Source: Kistimonas scapharcae
GTDB taxonomy: Bacteria > Pseudomonadota > Gammaproteobacteria > Pseudomonadales > Endozoicomonadaceae
NCBI RefSeq assembly: GCF_039540975.1
Contig: NZ_BAABFL010000477.1
Span: 8,515 to 72,514 of the forward strand
Reading direction: 5' to 3'
DNA: 64,000 nt
The translations under genes and the position numbers were made by a program. A model generated the notes under the pieces. It was not told the origin of the DNA. It saw only the letters and a program-made list of their open reading frames with translations, and made no database searches. This document shows positions 24,960-33,811 of the stretch, piece by piece (positions within the stretch are counted from its first letter, which is position 1; each line of letters starts with the position of its first letter).

Positions 24960-25045
24960 TGTCCATGACCCTGATTTACTCCACCTCCAACCTGATCTGT
25001 CTCGGCATCGGTCTTGCCGTCGGCACCCACCTGGCCAGGAAATGA
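24956..25045 (+). CDS. Tiny membrane protein (29 aa)
   Basis: MMSMTLIYSTSNLICLGIGL and a short tail ending HLARK: one membrane-spanning segment with a positive C-terminus. Its ATG overlaps the stop of the XhlA-like gene and its stop overlaps the next start (ATGA both times). This tight coupling supports a real gene. It may work with the XhlA-like protein in the membrane. Confidence 0.55.
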   Translation: MMSMTLIYSTSNLICLGIGLAVGTHLARK

Positions 25046-25305
25046 ACGCAAGGGACGCACTCAAAGCCCTGGATGATCTCAAGGCATCGCCGGGCTGGGA
25101 ATATCTTACCCAGGTCATGCAGGACGAAATCGTCCAGACCGCGTTCGCCATCGCCGAAGACCCGGTCATGACCGAGCGTGAACTGGATTTCCGTCGTGGT
25201 GCCATGTTCGCCGCGAAGAAACTCCTCCACCTGCCCGATCAGTTAATCCTCCGCCTCAGTTCCGACTCCATCCTCGATAACGCCAGGAAGGACGACACGC
25301 GCTAA
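25042..25305 (+). CDS. Small phage protein (87 aa)
   Basis: The start at 25042 overlaps the stop of the 29-aa membrane gene. The 87 residues are helical (RDALKALDDLKASPGWEYLTQVM) and acidic, with a C-terminal KKLLHLPDQLILRL. Its last codons contain the third GGACGACA motif copy. The product is soluble and of unknown role. It precedes the scaffold gene, so a head-assembly accessory role is plausible from position only. Confidence 0.6.
   Translation: MNARDALKALDDLKASPGWEYLTQVMQDEIVQTAFAIAEDPVMTERELDFRRGAMFAAKKLLHLPDQLILRLSSDSILDNARKDDTR
25290..25297 (+). promoter_or_regulatory. GGACGACA leader motif, copy 3
   Basis: Lies in the last codons of the 87-aa gene (AAGGACGACACGC), 76 bp upstream of the scaffold start. 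Confidence 0.45.
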
Positions 25306-25365
25306 ACCCTGTCGCTATCGTTAAATCAACCCAATGACTCCGCCAAGGCTGAGAAAGGAATCTCT

Positions 25366-26331
25366 ATGAATCCCGAAGACCAACAAGCAGTAGATCGTAT
25401 CGCCGCCGCCCAACTCGGCGCAGAACCCAGGCAAGGCCCGGAGAAATCCGACGCGACGCCCGAGGAACAGGCTGTCGAGAGGGCCGCGCCGAAGACCGAG
25501 GACAAAAAGGGCGACGAAGCGCCTGTCATCTACGAAGTTGAGTTCGGAGAAAACGACAAGCGTCAGCTTACCCCGCAGCAGATCAAAGCCACCTTTGAGC
25601 GCTACGCCTCACAGAACTACAAGAACCAGCAGATGAAACCTGTGAACCAGGTCATCGACGCCATCATGAACAAGTACAACGCCAAGCCAGAAACTCTGGC
25701 CAAAGCGCTGATCGAGATGGAAAAAGGTTACAACAAGCAACAAAACCCTCAGCAAACACAGCAGTCAAATCCACAAAGCGACGACCCCGATCCGTTCAAG
25801 ACCTGGGAAGACGAGAACTCGGCCAGCCTCCCTCCTGGCTATCGGGAAATGAACGGCCAGATGAAGCAGCTCGCGCAACAGAACATGCAGCTTCAGCAAA
25901 TGCTTCAGCAAGTCCTGGCCAAATCCCAGGGTGTCGCCGACGCCGCCAAGCAGGGCCAGCAGCAGGCCGCCAACCAGAACAACATGAATATCCGCCAGCA
26001 GATCGCGAACAACCTCGATCGCGCCCAGCAGCAGGTCGGCATCGACAGCAAGGATGCCCAGGAGTTCATGACCTTCGCCGCCGAGCGGGGCTACACCCTC
26101 GAAGACTTTGTCGACCCGCACATGACCCTGACCGTCATGAACGATTACAAGGCGAACAAAGATGGCCCCGAGATGACCCGGCTGCGTGAGATCATGCAGC
26201 GCCGACAAGCCTACACCGGCACGGTCGAGGGTGGGCCGGGCGCGGGCGGCGAACCTGCAAAGCAAGACCCCGCCCTTGCCGATATTGACCGCCTGGCCAC
26301 CGCCGCCTTCAACCGTCGCAACCCCCGGTAA
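25366..26331 (+). CDS. Probable capsid scaffolding protein
   Basis: A 321-residue, highly charged and Gln-rich protein without Cys, directly ahead of the capsid gene. The first 60 residues are acidic and disordered. Residues about 60-125 are helical. Residues 125-230 are a Gln/Asn-rich coiled region (QLAQQNMQLQQMLQQVLAKS), and the C-terminus is short and basic (AAFNRRNPR). This composition and position are those of scaffolds that template prohead assembly and bind the coat through a basic tail. Assignment is by context and composition, not by motif. Confidence 0.75.
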   Translation: MNPEDQQAVDRIAAAQLGAEPRQGPEKSDATPEEQAVERAAPKTEDKKGDEAPVIYEVEFGENDKRQLTPQQIKATFERYASQNYKNQQMKPVNQVIDAIMNKYNAKPETLAKALIEMEKGYNKQQNPQQTQQSNPQSDDPDPFKTWEDENSASLPPGYREMNGQMKQLAQQNMQLQQMLQQVLAKSQGVADAAKQGQQQAANQNNMNIRQQIANNLDRAQQQVGIDSKDAQEFMTFAAERGYTLEDFVDPHMTLTVMNDYKANKDGPEMTRLREIMQRRQAYTGTVEGGPGAGGEPAKQDPALADIDRLATAAFNRRNPR

Positions 26332-26336
26332 CGACC

Positions 26337-26362
26337 AGGCCGGAGGCATCCGGCCCTTTCCC
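26337..26362 (+). terminator. Possible attenuating terminator after the scaffold gene
   Basis: GGCCGGA (26338-26344) pairs with TCCGGCC (26349-26355) around a GGCA loop, and CTTTCCC follows. The T-run is weak, so it probably reduces rather than stops transcription, or marks an mRNA 3' end before the capsid gene's own leader. Confidence 0.5.
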
Positions 26363-26399
26363 GGAAACCATCAGCCCCGTTAAAAACAGGCAGCAGAAA

Positions 26400-26407
26400 G
26401 GACGACA
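26400..26407 (+). promoter_or_regulatory. GGACGACA leader motif, copy 4
   Basis: Context CAGAAAGGACGACACCACC, 134 bp before the capsid start and downstream of the hairpin at 26337. Confidence 0.5.
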
Positions 26408-26533
26408 CCACCAAAACCTGCGTCTTAAAATTACCCCATAGCTCGCCACGGCCAGCTCACCCAACCCTCTGCGACGGGAATCCCGCAGAAAAAAAACCGT
26501 TTTTTTCCCAACATCCCGTAAAGGACTACGACT

Positions 26534-27718
26534 ATGCCGGTAGGAATCCAGGGGTTGAGGGGGACCGGTGAGTTTGACCAGGATCACCGCCCGCTCAACT
26601 ACCGCGAATTGTACAGCCTGTTAGAGCCGAACGGCTCTGCGCCCCTGAATGCCCTCCTGTCCATGACGGCCAGCGAGAGCACTGACGACCCGGAATACAA
26701 GAACTTCCGCGACGAGCTACCCGACCGGACGTTTGCGGTCGACAACGCTGGCGGCTACGACGCCGCTGCGACCACCATTTCCGTCGACGCCGTACCGCAA
26801 GTGGGTTTCGTCGTAAAAGGCTCGCTGATCGTCAACGTCACCACCGGCGAAGTGATGCATGCAACGGCTGACGGTGACGCCACCAGCGGTACCGTCCAGG
26901 TCGTCCGTAACATCGGCGGCACCGCGTTCGCCATTTCCGACAATGACGACCTGATCGTCGCCGGTTTCGCCGCGAAGGAAGGTGATGTATCGCCGAACGC
27001 CGTATCGTTCGACGCTGACGTTGCCAGCAACTACACGCAAATCTTCCGTACCCCTTACAAGGTCACGGAAACCTTGCGCCACACGCGCCTGCGTACCGGC
27101 TCCAAGGAAGATGAAGCCCAGGTGAAAGCCCTCAAGCTGCACATGAGCGACATTGAGCGTGCCATGTTCTTCGGTCGCAAGCACATCACCGATCCCAACA
27201 GCAACCAGCCTACCCGTTACACGGGCGGCCTGCTGTCGAACATCTCCAACGTCGTCGACTGTGCGGGTAACACTACCGCGAACACGATGACGGAAGAAGA
27301 GTTCGACGATCTGCTGATCTCCTCAATCTTCGCCTACGGTTCTGACACCAAGATCATGTTCGTCGGTGCCAAGGTTGCAGGCCACATCCAGCAGTTCGGC
27401 AAGGATCGCTGGCAACCCACGCAGCTCGAAGGCACCTATGGTGTGAACCTGACCGGTTACAAGACCTACGCCGGTACCCTGGCGGTGCATCTGCACCCGC
27501 AGTTCCGCCAGATCCCCGGTCTCGAAGATACGGCAGTCATCATCGACTTCCCCGATCTGTGCTATCGCTACCTCGAAGGTCGTGACACGCACCTGCTGAA
27601 AGATCGCCAGGGCACCGATGAAGATGCGGTCAAGCACGAGTACCTGACCGAGTGTGGCCTGGAACTCAAGCAGGACAAGACCCACGCCATCATCAAGAAC
27701 TGGAAGCTGCGTAAGTAA
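26534..27718 (+). CDS. Major capsid protein (SU10/DUF5309 type)
   Basis: The main shell subunit, 394 residues. The N-terminus (GTGEFDQDHRPLNYRELYSLLEPNG), a middle jelly-like insertion rich in Gly/Ala/Val, and the helix region AQVKALKLHMSDIERAMFFG match the SU10-like major capsid family, which has the HK97 fold. The C-terminal strands include DTAVIIDFPDLCYRYLEGR. No N-terminal delta domain is obvious; assembly is probably directed by the separate scaffold gene upstream. It is full length, has its own leader, and is closed by a terminator. Confidence 0.88.
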   Translation: MPVGIQGLRGTGEFDQDHRPLNYRELYSLLEPNGSAPLNALLSMTASESTDDPEYKNFRDELPDRTFAVDNAGGYDAAATTISVDAVPQVGFVVKGSLIVNVTTGEVMHATADGDATSGTVQVVRNIGGTAFAISDNDDLIVAGFAAKEGDVSPNAVSFDADVASNYTQIFRTPYKVTETLRHTRLRTGSKEDEAQVKALKLHMSDIERAMFFGRKHITDPNSNQPTRYTGGLLSNISNVVDCAGNTTANTMTEEEFDDLLISSIFAYGSDTKIMFVGAKVAGHIQQFGKDRWQPTQLEGTYGVNLTGYKTYAGTLAVHLHPQFRQIPGLEDTAVIIDFPDLCYRYLEGRDTHLLKDRQGTDEDAVKHEYLTECGLELKQDKTHAIIKNWKLRK

Positions 27719-27734
27719 CAGCCTCCGCTAACCG

Positions 27735-27775
27735 AAGGGCCAGTCCGCGTGCGAACGCCCTGGCCCTTTTCTTTA
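27735..27775 (+). terminator. Rho-independent terminator after the capsid gene
   Basis: AAGGGCCAG and CTGGCCCTT form a 9-bp stem with a loop of about 16 bases, followed by TTCTTT. It lies 17 bp after the capsid stop. Partial termination here would keep capsid mRNA above that of downstream genes. Confidence 0.75.
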
Positions 27776-27779
27776 CCAG

Positions 27780-27787
27780 GGACGACC
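27780..27787 (+). promoter_or_regulatory. GGACGAC motif, copy 5 (at a ribosome site)
   Basis: CAGGGACGACC directly abuts the ATG at 27788. Here the GGGA part may serve as the ribosome site, which bears on what the motif does elsewhere. Confidence 0.4.
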
Positions 27788-28075
27788 ATGACAGCGAAAA
27801 TGGAGAAGGGGCAAACCGTTAATGTCCCTGCCACAAAAAAGAAGCCAGCCTCGAAGAAAGCCGTCATCGAGCCAGCACCGAAAAAGTTTGTCGAATACAT
27901 CGCCACGGAAGCGCACGCGACGAATCACGTTATCCGTACCGTCGACACCCTCTGGCGGGCCAAATCCATCGACACCACCGGCCACTATATCTGGCGCATT
28001 CCGGCAGAAGATGTCGAGCGGTTTGAGAAGCACCATGCGTTTGTCCAGGGCCGGGTCAAGCGTCATGGCAAGTGA
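27788..28075 (+). CDS. Small phage protein (95 aa) after the capsid gene
   Basis: Start at the ATG at 27788 (MTAKMEKGQTVNVPATKKK). The first 40 residues are Lys/Pro-rich and disordered. The rest is a compact domain (VIRTVDTLWRAKSIDTTGHYIWRIPAEDVERF). It overlaps the next gene by 11 bp. Proteins in this place are often head-decoration or head-completion factors, but no family is recognised. Confidence 0.6.
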   Translation: MTAKMEKGQTVNVPATKKKPASKKAVIEPAPKKFVEYIATEAHATNHVIRTVDTLWRAKSIDTTGHYIWRIPAEDVERFEKHHAFVQGRVKRHGK

Positions 28076-28466
28076 TACCAGCCTCAACCCTCATATCAGG
28101 GATAACCATAGCGACCTGCAAGCACTGACCCGTAGCGCCATCCGGCGTTATGGGGACTTTGCCCCGAACACGATCGAGGGCGAAGCGGCGCTTATGTTCG
28201 TCGAACTGGCCAACATGATCGTCGACGAAATCAACCAGCACCCGTATTGGCTGGATGATCCGATCGAATACTATACCCACATGACCGACGCCCGTCCGAT
28301 CCCGGACATGATCATCACCAACGGCCTGCTATTCCAGTATTCGCTTCAGCAGGGCAGCCCCAAATCCAACCTGTACGGCCCGATGTTTTACCAGACCATG
28401 AACAAGCGCCTGTACCAGAAAAATTTCGGTACCGGCAAGATTGCATTGCAGGTACATGACCGATGA
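28065..28466 (+). CDS. Probable head-tail adaptor protein
   Basis: A 133-residue protein starting MASDTSLNPHIRD at 28065. It is helical in the first half (LMFVELANMIVDEINQHPYW) and has GLLFQYSLQQ and YGPMFYQTMNKRLYQKNFG in the second. Size, position between capsid and nozzle genes, and helical make-up fit adaptor proteins of SU10-like and related podoviral phages, which bind the portal and start the tail. The family name is inferred from context. Confidence 0.6.
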   Translation: MASDTSLNPHIRDNHSDLQALTRSAIRRYGDFAPNTIEGEAALMFVELANMIVDEINQHPYWLDDPIEYYTHMTDARPIPDMIITNGLLFQYSLQQGSPKSNLYGPMFYQTMNKRLYQKNFGTGKIALQVHDR

Positions 28467-29977
28467 GCCTGATCACGTCGAGCGCACAGGTACCCACCAA
28501 GGTTTCCGCCTATGAAAACTTCCTCGGCCTGGATACCTCACGGGATTCCATCGCCCTCGACACCGGCACCGAGCAACACCTGATCGAACTCGACAACGCA
28601 TTCTGTGACTGGCGTGGCCAGATCGTCCGCGATCCCAGCGCCGACAAACGCAACGCCGACAGTTTTCCCGTCACCCATATCCGTCACGCCGCGCCTGATG
28701 CTGTGGCATGGTCCGAGATTCGCGGCGACGGCATCGCGCTCAACAGTGAGGACGGCCACCTCGAAACCGCGATCTATCCGGCGAACGCCGTGGTCTCATC
28801 CACCACTTACAACCGCAAGGCAATCTTTACCGCCTTCGGCCTGCCCAGCTACGGCTACGACGGCACTGCCTGGACTCGCCTGCAATCCAATCACCTCGAC
28901 ACCATCCGGCCTGCATTCATGGCCAGTGTTCAACGCCGTTTGGTCGTCGCCGGTTCCCAGGGATTCGAGACACGGGTCTTCATCTCCCGCGTCGACAACG
29001 AAGACATCTTTCCCGACGACGAACCGGACAACTCTGAGAACGTCCTTCGCGCTGGTTACATCGACATCGCCAACCTGCTCGGCACTGCCGACGCCATCAC
29101 CGGCCTGGCCAGCTTCGAACAGGACCGTCTGGCTATCTTCACCAATGACCGGACATTCATATACAGACTTGACCCCAACATTGAATACTGGGCTGTCGAT
29201 GACAGGGCCAACATCAACGTCGGCTGTACCTCGCACAACTCCGTCGTCCGTGCAGGGTCCGATCTCCTGTTCTGTTCCCGTGACGGCGTACACTCCATCA
29301 AAAGAAGTATCGAGAACGGCATACTCCTGTACTCGGTTACCATGTCCGAGAAGATCGACACGCTATACCGCGAGCTTTTTCGCAGTGTCAGCAACCCCCA
29401 GGAAATATCCGCAGTCTGGAACCCCGACGAGAATCAGTATCACATCTTCTTCCCGCAACCTGGCGGTACCGATGCCAAGCGATTAACCCTGACCGTGAAC
29501 AACATGGTCGAGATCACCGAGCCTGCCGCGACCAAGTGGTCAACCGGATCATTCCTGAATGCAAGATGTGGCGACTTCCTCGGCGGTAGCCTGACCTACG
29601 GTACCTCGGGCGGCGTCTATACCATCAACAACATCGAAGACGCCGGTGAAGTCGCACCGCAGATGACCATCACCACGCCGATCCTCTGGCATGGTTCGGT
29701 CAATACCATGAAGGACACCTACTCGCTGATTTTGCAGGCGGCGGGTAGCGGCGACATCACCCTCATCGCCTATGACGAACTGAACAACGCACTGGGCAGC
29801 ACGATCATCACCGTCAGCGAAACCCCGGACGACAACAACTTTCCCGACGTGCCATTATCAACCCAGTATGAGTGGTTGTTTCAGTACCGGTACAAGGGCG
29901 TGAAACTGCGCCTGACGACGACAGGCAACGGATTGCTTCGCATCATCGGCTTTGCGGTCACCGTCAAGACAGCGTAG
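28463..29977 (+). CDS. Tail nozzle/stabilising protein
   Basis: The 504-residue, strongly beta-rich protein has repeated blades of the type found in the short-tail nozzle of P22- and T7-like phages. Examples are RRLVVAGSQGFETRVFISRVDNEDIFP, TGLASFEQDRLAIFTNDRTFIY and GSDLLFCSRDGVHSI. It should extend the adaptor ring and hold appendages. The start overlaps the adaptor stop by 4 bp. No enzymatic motif is seen. The choice of nozzle over a fibre is based on the FISRVDNED...F and DRLAIFTND patterns and gene order. Confidence 0.7.
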   Translation: MSLITSSAQVPTKVSAYENFLGLDTSRDSIALDTGTEQHLIELDNAFCDWRGQIVRDPSADKRNADSFPVTHIRHAAPDAVAWSEIRGDGIALNSEDGHLETAIYPANAVVSSTTYNRKAIFTAFGLPSYGYDGTAWTRLQSNHLDTIRPAFMASVQRRLVVAGSQGFETRVFISRVDNEDIFPDDEPDNSENVLRAGYIDIANLLGTADAITGLASFEQDRLAIFTNDRTFIYRLDPNIEYWAVDDRANINVGCTSHNSVVRAGSDLLFCSRDGVHSIKRSIENGILLYSVTMSEKIDTLYRELFRSVSNPQEISAVWNPDENQYHIFFPQPGGTDAKRLTLTVNNMVEITEPAATKWSTGSFLNARCGDFLGGSLTYGTSGGVYTINNIEDAGEVAPQMTITTPILWHGSVNTMKDTYSLILQAAGSGDITLIAYDELNNALGSTIITVSETPDDNNFPDVPLSTQYEWLFQYRYKGVKLRLTTTGNGLLRIIGFAVTVKTA

Positions 29978-29986
29978 AGGCAAAGG

Positions 29987-31528
29987 ATGGCCAGGTTACG
30001 ACAGCAATTTCCCCAGAACTACATCACCTCCGGCAACATCTCGCAGGAGTTCGAAAGCGTTATTCGCTACCTCAACTCCGCCGAGCTGGGTAATCACACC
30101 ATCGCAGAATTGCTGCGCATATTGTTCGACGATGAGGGACGTTTCATCGGGCCGGTCGAACTGCGCCGTGACGCCTCAAGCGGCATCGAATACCGCGTCG
30201 GTAGCTACAGCGATCCCGACAATGGCTGGAAAGTTCTGGCATCCCTCGAAGAACTCCGGGGTGAACCGGGTCAATCCGTGGGAGAAGTTGGCGCACCGAT
30301 ATTCTTTGCCAGGCTGGACTATACCGGTGACGACGCCACCACGGTTTTCAGTTACGCCCACGACGAATCCGACGACGTGCTGGTATTTCTCGACGGATTC
30401 CTCCAGACCCCGACCACTCACTACACCACATCACCAACCAACGGCAATGTTACCTTTGTAGCAGCACCAACCAACGGCCAGCTCATCACCTTTTATCGGG
30501 TTCGTGCCGCCGCCATCTCTGGCTACCAGCGCACAGACACCGTCACCGACAGCACCCAGGCGGCATTCCCGTTCGAGTTCAGCGATGACACGCAGATCAT
30601 GGTGTACCGTAACGGCATCATGCAGCGCCCTGGCGGTAGCCATGACTACACCGCCCAGCCGGAATCGAACACGATCACCTTCAACACAGCCTTACCCGCA
30701 GGCAACCTGGTCACAATACTGACCGGCGAGAACATCGCGTCCCAAACCCTGACCGGTTTCATGTTCGAGGCACACTTTGTGAACCCGGCCACCGGCCTGA
30801 TCCGGTTGGACAAGGTTGAGCTGGCCGATGACGCTATCGGACAAGAGAAGGTCAACGGACTGGTGACGGCGCTTTCCAACAAAGCGGTCCTCCATATCAG
30901 CGCAACCACCCCTGTCGATGCAGAGACCGGCCACTTCTGGCTGAACACGGCCAGGAATCCCAACCAGTTATTCATCTATGACGGTGTGCAGTGGTTGGCC
31001 ACGACACCGGACGCCGCGTTACCAACATTCAGCACCTCCAATGCTGGCCAGTACGTCCGTCTCAACGGTACCGGCACCGGGTATGAGTACGGCGCGATCG
31101 ACTTCAGTGGCCTGATCGAGAAGAACACCAAGGGTGCAGCCAACGGGGTCGCGAGCCTCGACTCATCCGGCCATATCCCGACCAGCCAGTTACCGGAAGT
31201 GCTGTCGCAATCCTCAGTCTTCAGGATTGTCGACGGGGTAGTCTCCGATGGCGACATTACCTTTACCCGTATCTTCCGCCAACGAGTCCGGGTCGAGGCG
31301 ATATCCCTTCGCCTGACCTCCGGCACCTGTACCGCCGAGCTGATCGTCAACGGCGTGGTCGTGGGTTCTGCCCATGCTGTCAGTTCAACCCCGATCGAAA
31401 TCACGCTCGGCTCCATTGTCGAGATCGACGCGACCGCCAGCAGTAAAACCATCGGTCTCAGGATCACCAACGCCAGCTCGCCAGACACCCTGGATGCGGC
31501 CATTGCCATCAGCAACCTGACACTATGA
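29987..31528 (+). CDS. Tail fibre protein sharing an N-terminal anchor with the first appendage
   Basis: A 513-residue fibre. Residues about 12-90 are an anchor homologous to that of the protein at 22973-24583 (LFDDEGRF and GSYSDPDNGW here). Residues about 105-250 hold two copies of a small beta domain: VFLDGFLQTPTTHY...NGQLITFYRV and VYRNGIMQRPGGSHDY...GNLVTILTGE. A linker with DSSGHIPTSQLPE follows, common in phage fibres, then a beta C-terminal domain (TCTAELIVNGVVVGS) that is probably the receptor-facing tip. No chaperone gene follows; a GNAT gene does. Confidence 0.75.
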   Translation: MARLRQQFPQNYITSGNISQEFESVIRYLNSAELGNHTIAELLRILFDDEGRFIGPVELRRDASSGIEYRVGSYSDPDNGWKVLASLEELRGEPGQSVGEVGAPIFFARLDYTGDDATTVFSYAHDESDDVLVFLDGFLQTPTTHYTTSPTNGNVTFVAAPTNGQLITFYRVRAAAISGYQRTDTVTDSTQAAFPFEFSDDTQIMVYRNGIMQRPGGSHDYTAQPESNTITFNTALPAGNLVTILTGENIASQTLTGFMFEAHFVNPATGLIRLDKVELADDAIGQEKVNGLVTALSNKAVLHISATTPVDAETGHFWLNTARNPNQLFIYDGVQWLATTPDAALPTFSTSNAGQYVRLNGTGTGYEYGAIDFSGLIEKNTKGAANGVASLDSSGHIPTSQLPEVLSQSSVFRIVDGVVSDGDITFTRIFRQRVRVEAISLRLTSGTCTAELIVNGVVVGSAHAVSSTPIEITLGSIVEIDATASSKTIGLRITNASSPDTLDAAIAISNLTL

Positions 31529-31944
31529 AGATCGGTATCGACGACTCCGGTATTATCCAGCGATGGGTGGAGACATGCCTCGACTGTCCGTCCCTCGGGC
31601 CTGCCGTTTCATTTTTTGTGGAAAAGAACGACCAGCTTCTCGCTGGGATTACGCTGTACAACTACACGAAAAACGATATCCACATAGCGGTTTATGCCAC
31701 AACACCCCGGTTCCTGACACGCACCTTGATGGCCAATGTATTCGGTTACTGCTTCGACCAGTTACAGGTTGACCGCATCACCACCACCGTACAGGTATCC
31801 AACAGCCACGCAAACCGGTTCAACCAGAGGATTGGTTTTGTGAAAGAGGGGCGGGTTCGCCGTGCCATCAGTGGGGAGGATGCCGTTCTCTACGGCATGT
31901 TACGGGAGGATTGCCGTTGGCTGAAAGGAGTGAGCAATGGGTAA
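31525..31944 (+). CDS. GNAT-fold acetyltransferase-like protein
   Basis: A 139-residue protein ending with the GNAT signature: a long central helix (TRTLMANVFGYCFDQLQVDRI) and TTTVQVSNSHANRFNQRIGFVKEGRVRRA. In the latter, N-x-x-x-x-R/F-x-x-x-GF is the usual acetyl-CoA-domain ending. Small GNAT genes of this kind are common beside fibre and internal virion genes of short-tailed phages. They may modify virion or host proteins; the substrate is unknown. Start and stop overlap the flanking genes. Confidence 0.75.
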   Translation: MKIGIDDSGIIQRWVETCLDCPSLGPAVSFFVEKNDQLLAGITLYNYTKNDIHIAVYATTPRFLTRTLMANVFGYCFDQLQVDRITTTVQVSNSHANRFNQRIGFVKEGRVRRAISGEDAVLYGMLREDCRWLKGVSNG

Positions 31945-33802
31945 GAAAAGCGGTAACGATTATACGCCGCCACCTGCACCAGAAGAGAAATACGCCACCC
32001 AGATCGGGCATTTCTCCCGCCAGGAAAACCAGCGCCGTGAGCAGGAAGCAAACGCCTGGAACGACAGCGTCAGCGCTTTCAATAACCAGCTCCAGGGCTT
32101 CGCCGACCAGGGGAACGACTTTCTGAGCCAGGCTCGCGGCCTGAGCTTCGCCGACCAGGACGCCATCAATACACTGCGTACCGATGTGTACAGCACACAG
32201 GACCAGTTCAATGCGCTGAACTGGACAGGAGGCAACGAGCCGCTGTTCCAGTCCTCACAGTACGGGTTCACGTTGGGCAACAACTATTACGGTGCCAATG
32301 TCGGTGGCCTGGCCACGCCCGACACCCTCGACGCACCGGATCTCGCCCAGAGATCCAGCTACGGCAATGCCTTCTCAGGCACCCTCGACATCCTGAACAG
32401 CCTCGACAGCCAGTACAGCCAGGAGCAGCAGCGCTACCAGGGTTTTCAGGCCAACCAGCGTACCCTGGCCGACCAGTACAACCAGACATTCAATACCCTC
32501 GGCATCGCCAACGATACGGCCATGAACACGCTGGAGCGCAATATCCAGAACGCGCTGGCGGACAATCAGGGATTCACCAGCGAACTCAACACCGACTTCA
32601 GCCGGTCAACCGGATTATTCAACGACACCCTGGCCGGTATCGCCGACCTCCGTTCCCAGCGCGAGGCAGAGCAGCAGCGAATCAATGACTTCCAGACCCG
32701 GATGAACACCCTTGCCGGTACCTATGGCCAGACCCTCGACGGCCTCGACATCACCCATGCCGACGGGATCATCAACCTCAACTCGGATATCGAGAGCACC
32801 CTGGCCAATGTACGAGGCTTCAGTTCAGAACTCAGTCCTGATCTCTCAGCCCAGCTCGAAGCCCTGTCCGGCCTCGACAACCGGGTCGACAGCCTCCAGC
32901 TTGAGCGCAACCTGGAACTCCGGCGCATTGCTGACGCCGAGGCCAATGCCCGCAACCAGTCGATCCAGATCGCCGACCTGGCCAATGCTTCCGGCATCTA
33001 CAACCAGGCCAACCTCGACAGCGCCTACGAGCGACTGGCGCAACAACAGTCGGCCTTGAGCGACTTCAATTCGGTCCTCGACTACGACTTCAGCGACGAG
33101 AACAGCCTGCTCACCTCGACCCAGGGCATCCTCGACTCGCTCACCAACCAGCGCACGAACACCGTCGACAACCTGTTCAACTCGGCCACGGAACTTGGCC
33201 AGTCGATCCAGTCGGCCCAGGACTGGGACGAGGCCGCCCTTCGGGAGCTGAAAGCCCAGGCGCTCGCAGGCCAGACCAGCGCCAATAACTTTATGGGTGG
33301 CCGTGCCGGTGATCTCCAGACCGCCTACGGCGACACGGTTTCCTCGATCAATGACAGGCTGCAAGCACTGTTCGACACGCGATCCACCATCGAGAGCGAC
33401 GCCCAGGCATTTCAGGGTACCCTCGACGATACAACGATCACCTCCCTCGACCAGCTAAAAATCCTCGAAGACCAGTTCTCGGGCATCAACAGCCAGTACG
33501 GCCAGTACAACGCCGCGCAGGCCCAGGACGAAGTCGATGCCATCTCGCAGTTATTATCAGGCGAAAGGACTCGCCTGGAAGCGGACGCCGAAGCGGCTGC
33601 CAGGGCCGAACTCGCAGGCCAGGTGGAAGTGTCAAACGCGCTGGACCAGTTCGGCAACCTGACCCTGACCGGCCTGCCGTTCCGTGATCCCCTGACCGTG
33701 CTGGAATACAAAGCCTGGCTGGAGAAAAACGGTAACGAGGAAGACGCCGATAACCCGGCCATGATCAGCGCCTTCGCCCGCGCTCTCGGGCTGAACAGTT
33801 AA
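31937..33802 (+). CDS. Internal virion protein with repeated coiled-coil units (621 aa)
   Basis: Very rich in Asn, Gln, Asp and Ala and helical throughout. It contains at least two units of about 95 residues: TLGIANDTAMNTLERNIQNA...NQGFTSELNTDF and LDITHADGIINLNSDIES...VRGFSSELSPDL. A third, weaker unit follows (YDFSDENSLLTSTQG). No catalytic motif. Position just before two other Gln-rich proteins and a giant protein fits the ejection-protein module of podoviruses, whose members are packed inside the head and injected to form a channel. Confidence 0.65.
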   Translation: MGKKSGNDYTPPPAPEEKYATQIGHFSRQENQRREQEANAWNDSVSAFNNQLQGFADQGNDFLSQARGLSFADQDAINTLRTDVYSTQDQFNALNWTGGNEPLFQSSQYGFTLGNNYYGANVGGLATPDTLDAPDLAQRSSYGNAFSGTLDILNSLDSQYSQEQQRYQGFQANQRTLADQYNQTFNTLGIANDTAMNTLERNIQNALADNQGFTSELNTDFSRSTGLFNDTLAGIADLRSQREAEQQRINDFQTRMNTLAGTYGQTLDGLDITHADGIINLNSDIESTLANVRGFSSELSPDLSAQLEALSGLDNRVDSLQLERNLELRRIADAEANARNQSIQIADLANASGIYNQANLDSAYERLAQQQSALSDFNSVLDYDFSDENSLLTSTQGILDSLTNQRTNTVDNLFNSATELGQSIQSAQDWDEAALRELKAQALAGQTSANNFMGGRAGDLQTAYGDTVSSINDRLQALFDTRSTIESDAQAFQGTLDDTTITSLDQLKILEDQFSGINSQYGQYNAAQAQDEVDAISQLLSGERTRLEADAEAAARAELAGQVEVSNALDQFGNLTLTGLPFRDPLTVLEYKAWLEKNGNEEDADNPAMISAFARALGLNS

Positions 33803-33811
33803 GGAGGACTT

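Larger units (their letters stand above)
26332..26533. other. 202-bp leader of the capsid gene
   Basis: The longest gap in this part of the operon. It holds the hairpin at 26337, a GGACGACA motif at 26400 and a CGGGA-A-TCCCG palindrome next to eight A and seven T. It ends in TAAAGGA ahead of the capsid ATG. No gene is seen. Such leaders may allow extra or stabilised capsid mRNA. Confidence 0.5.

Noticed and set aside
22973..31528. Diversity-generating retroelement acting on the fibre genes
   Set aside because: No reverse transcriptase gene and no near-identical template/variable repeat pair are visible in the window.
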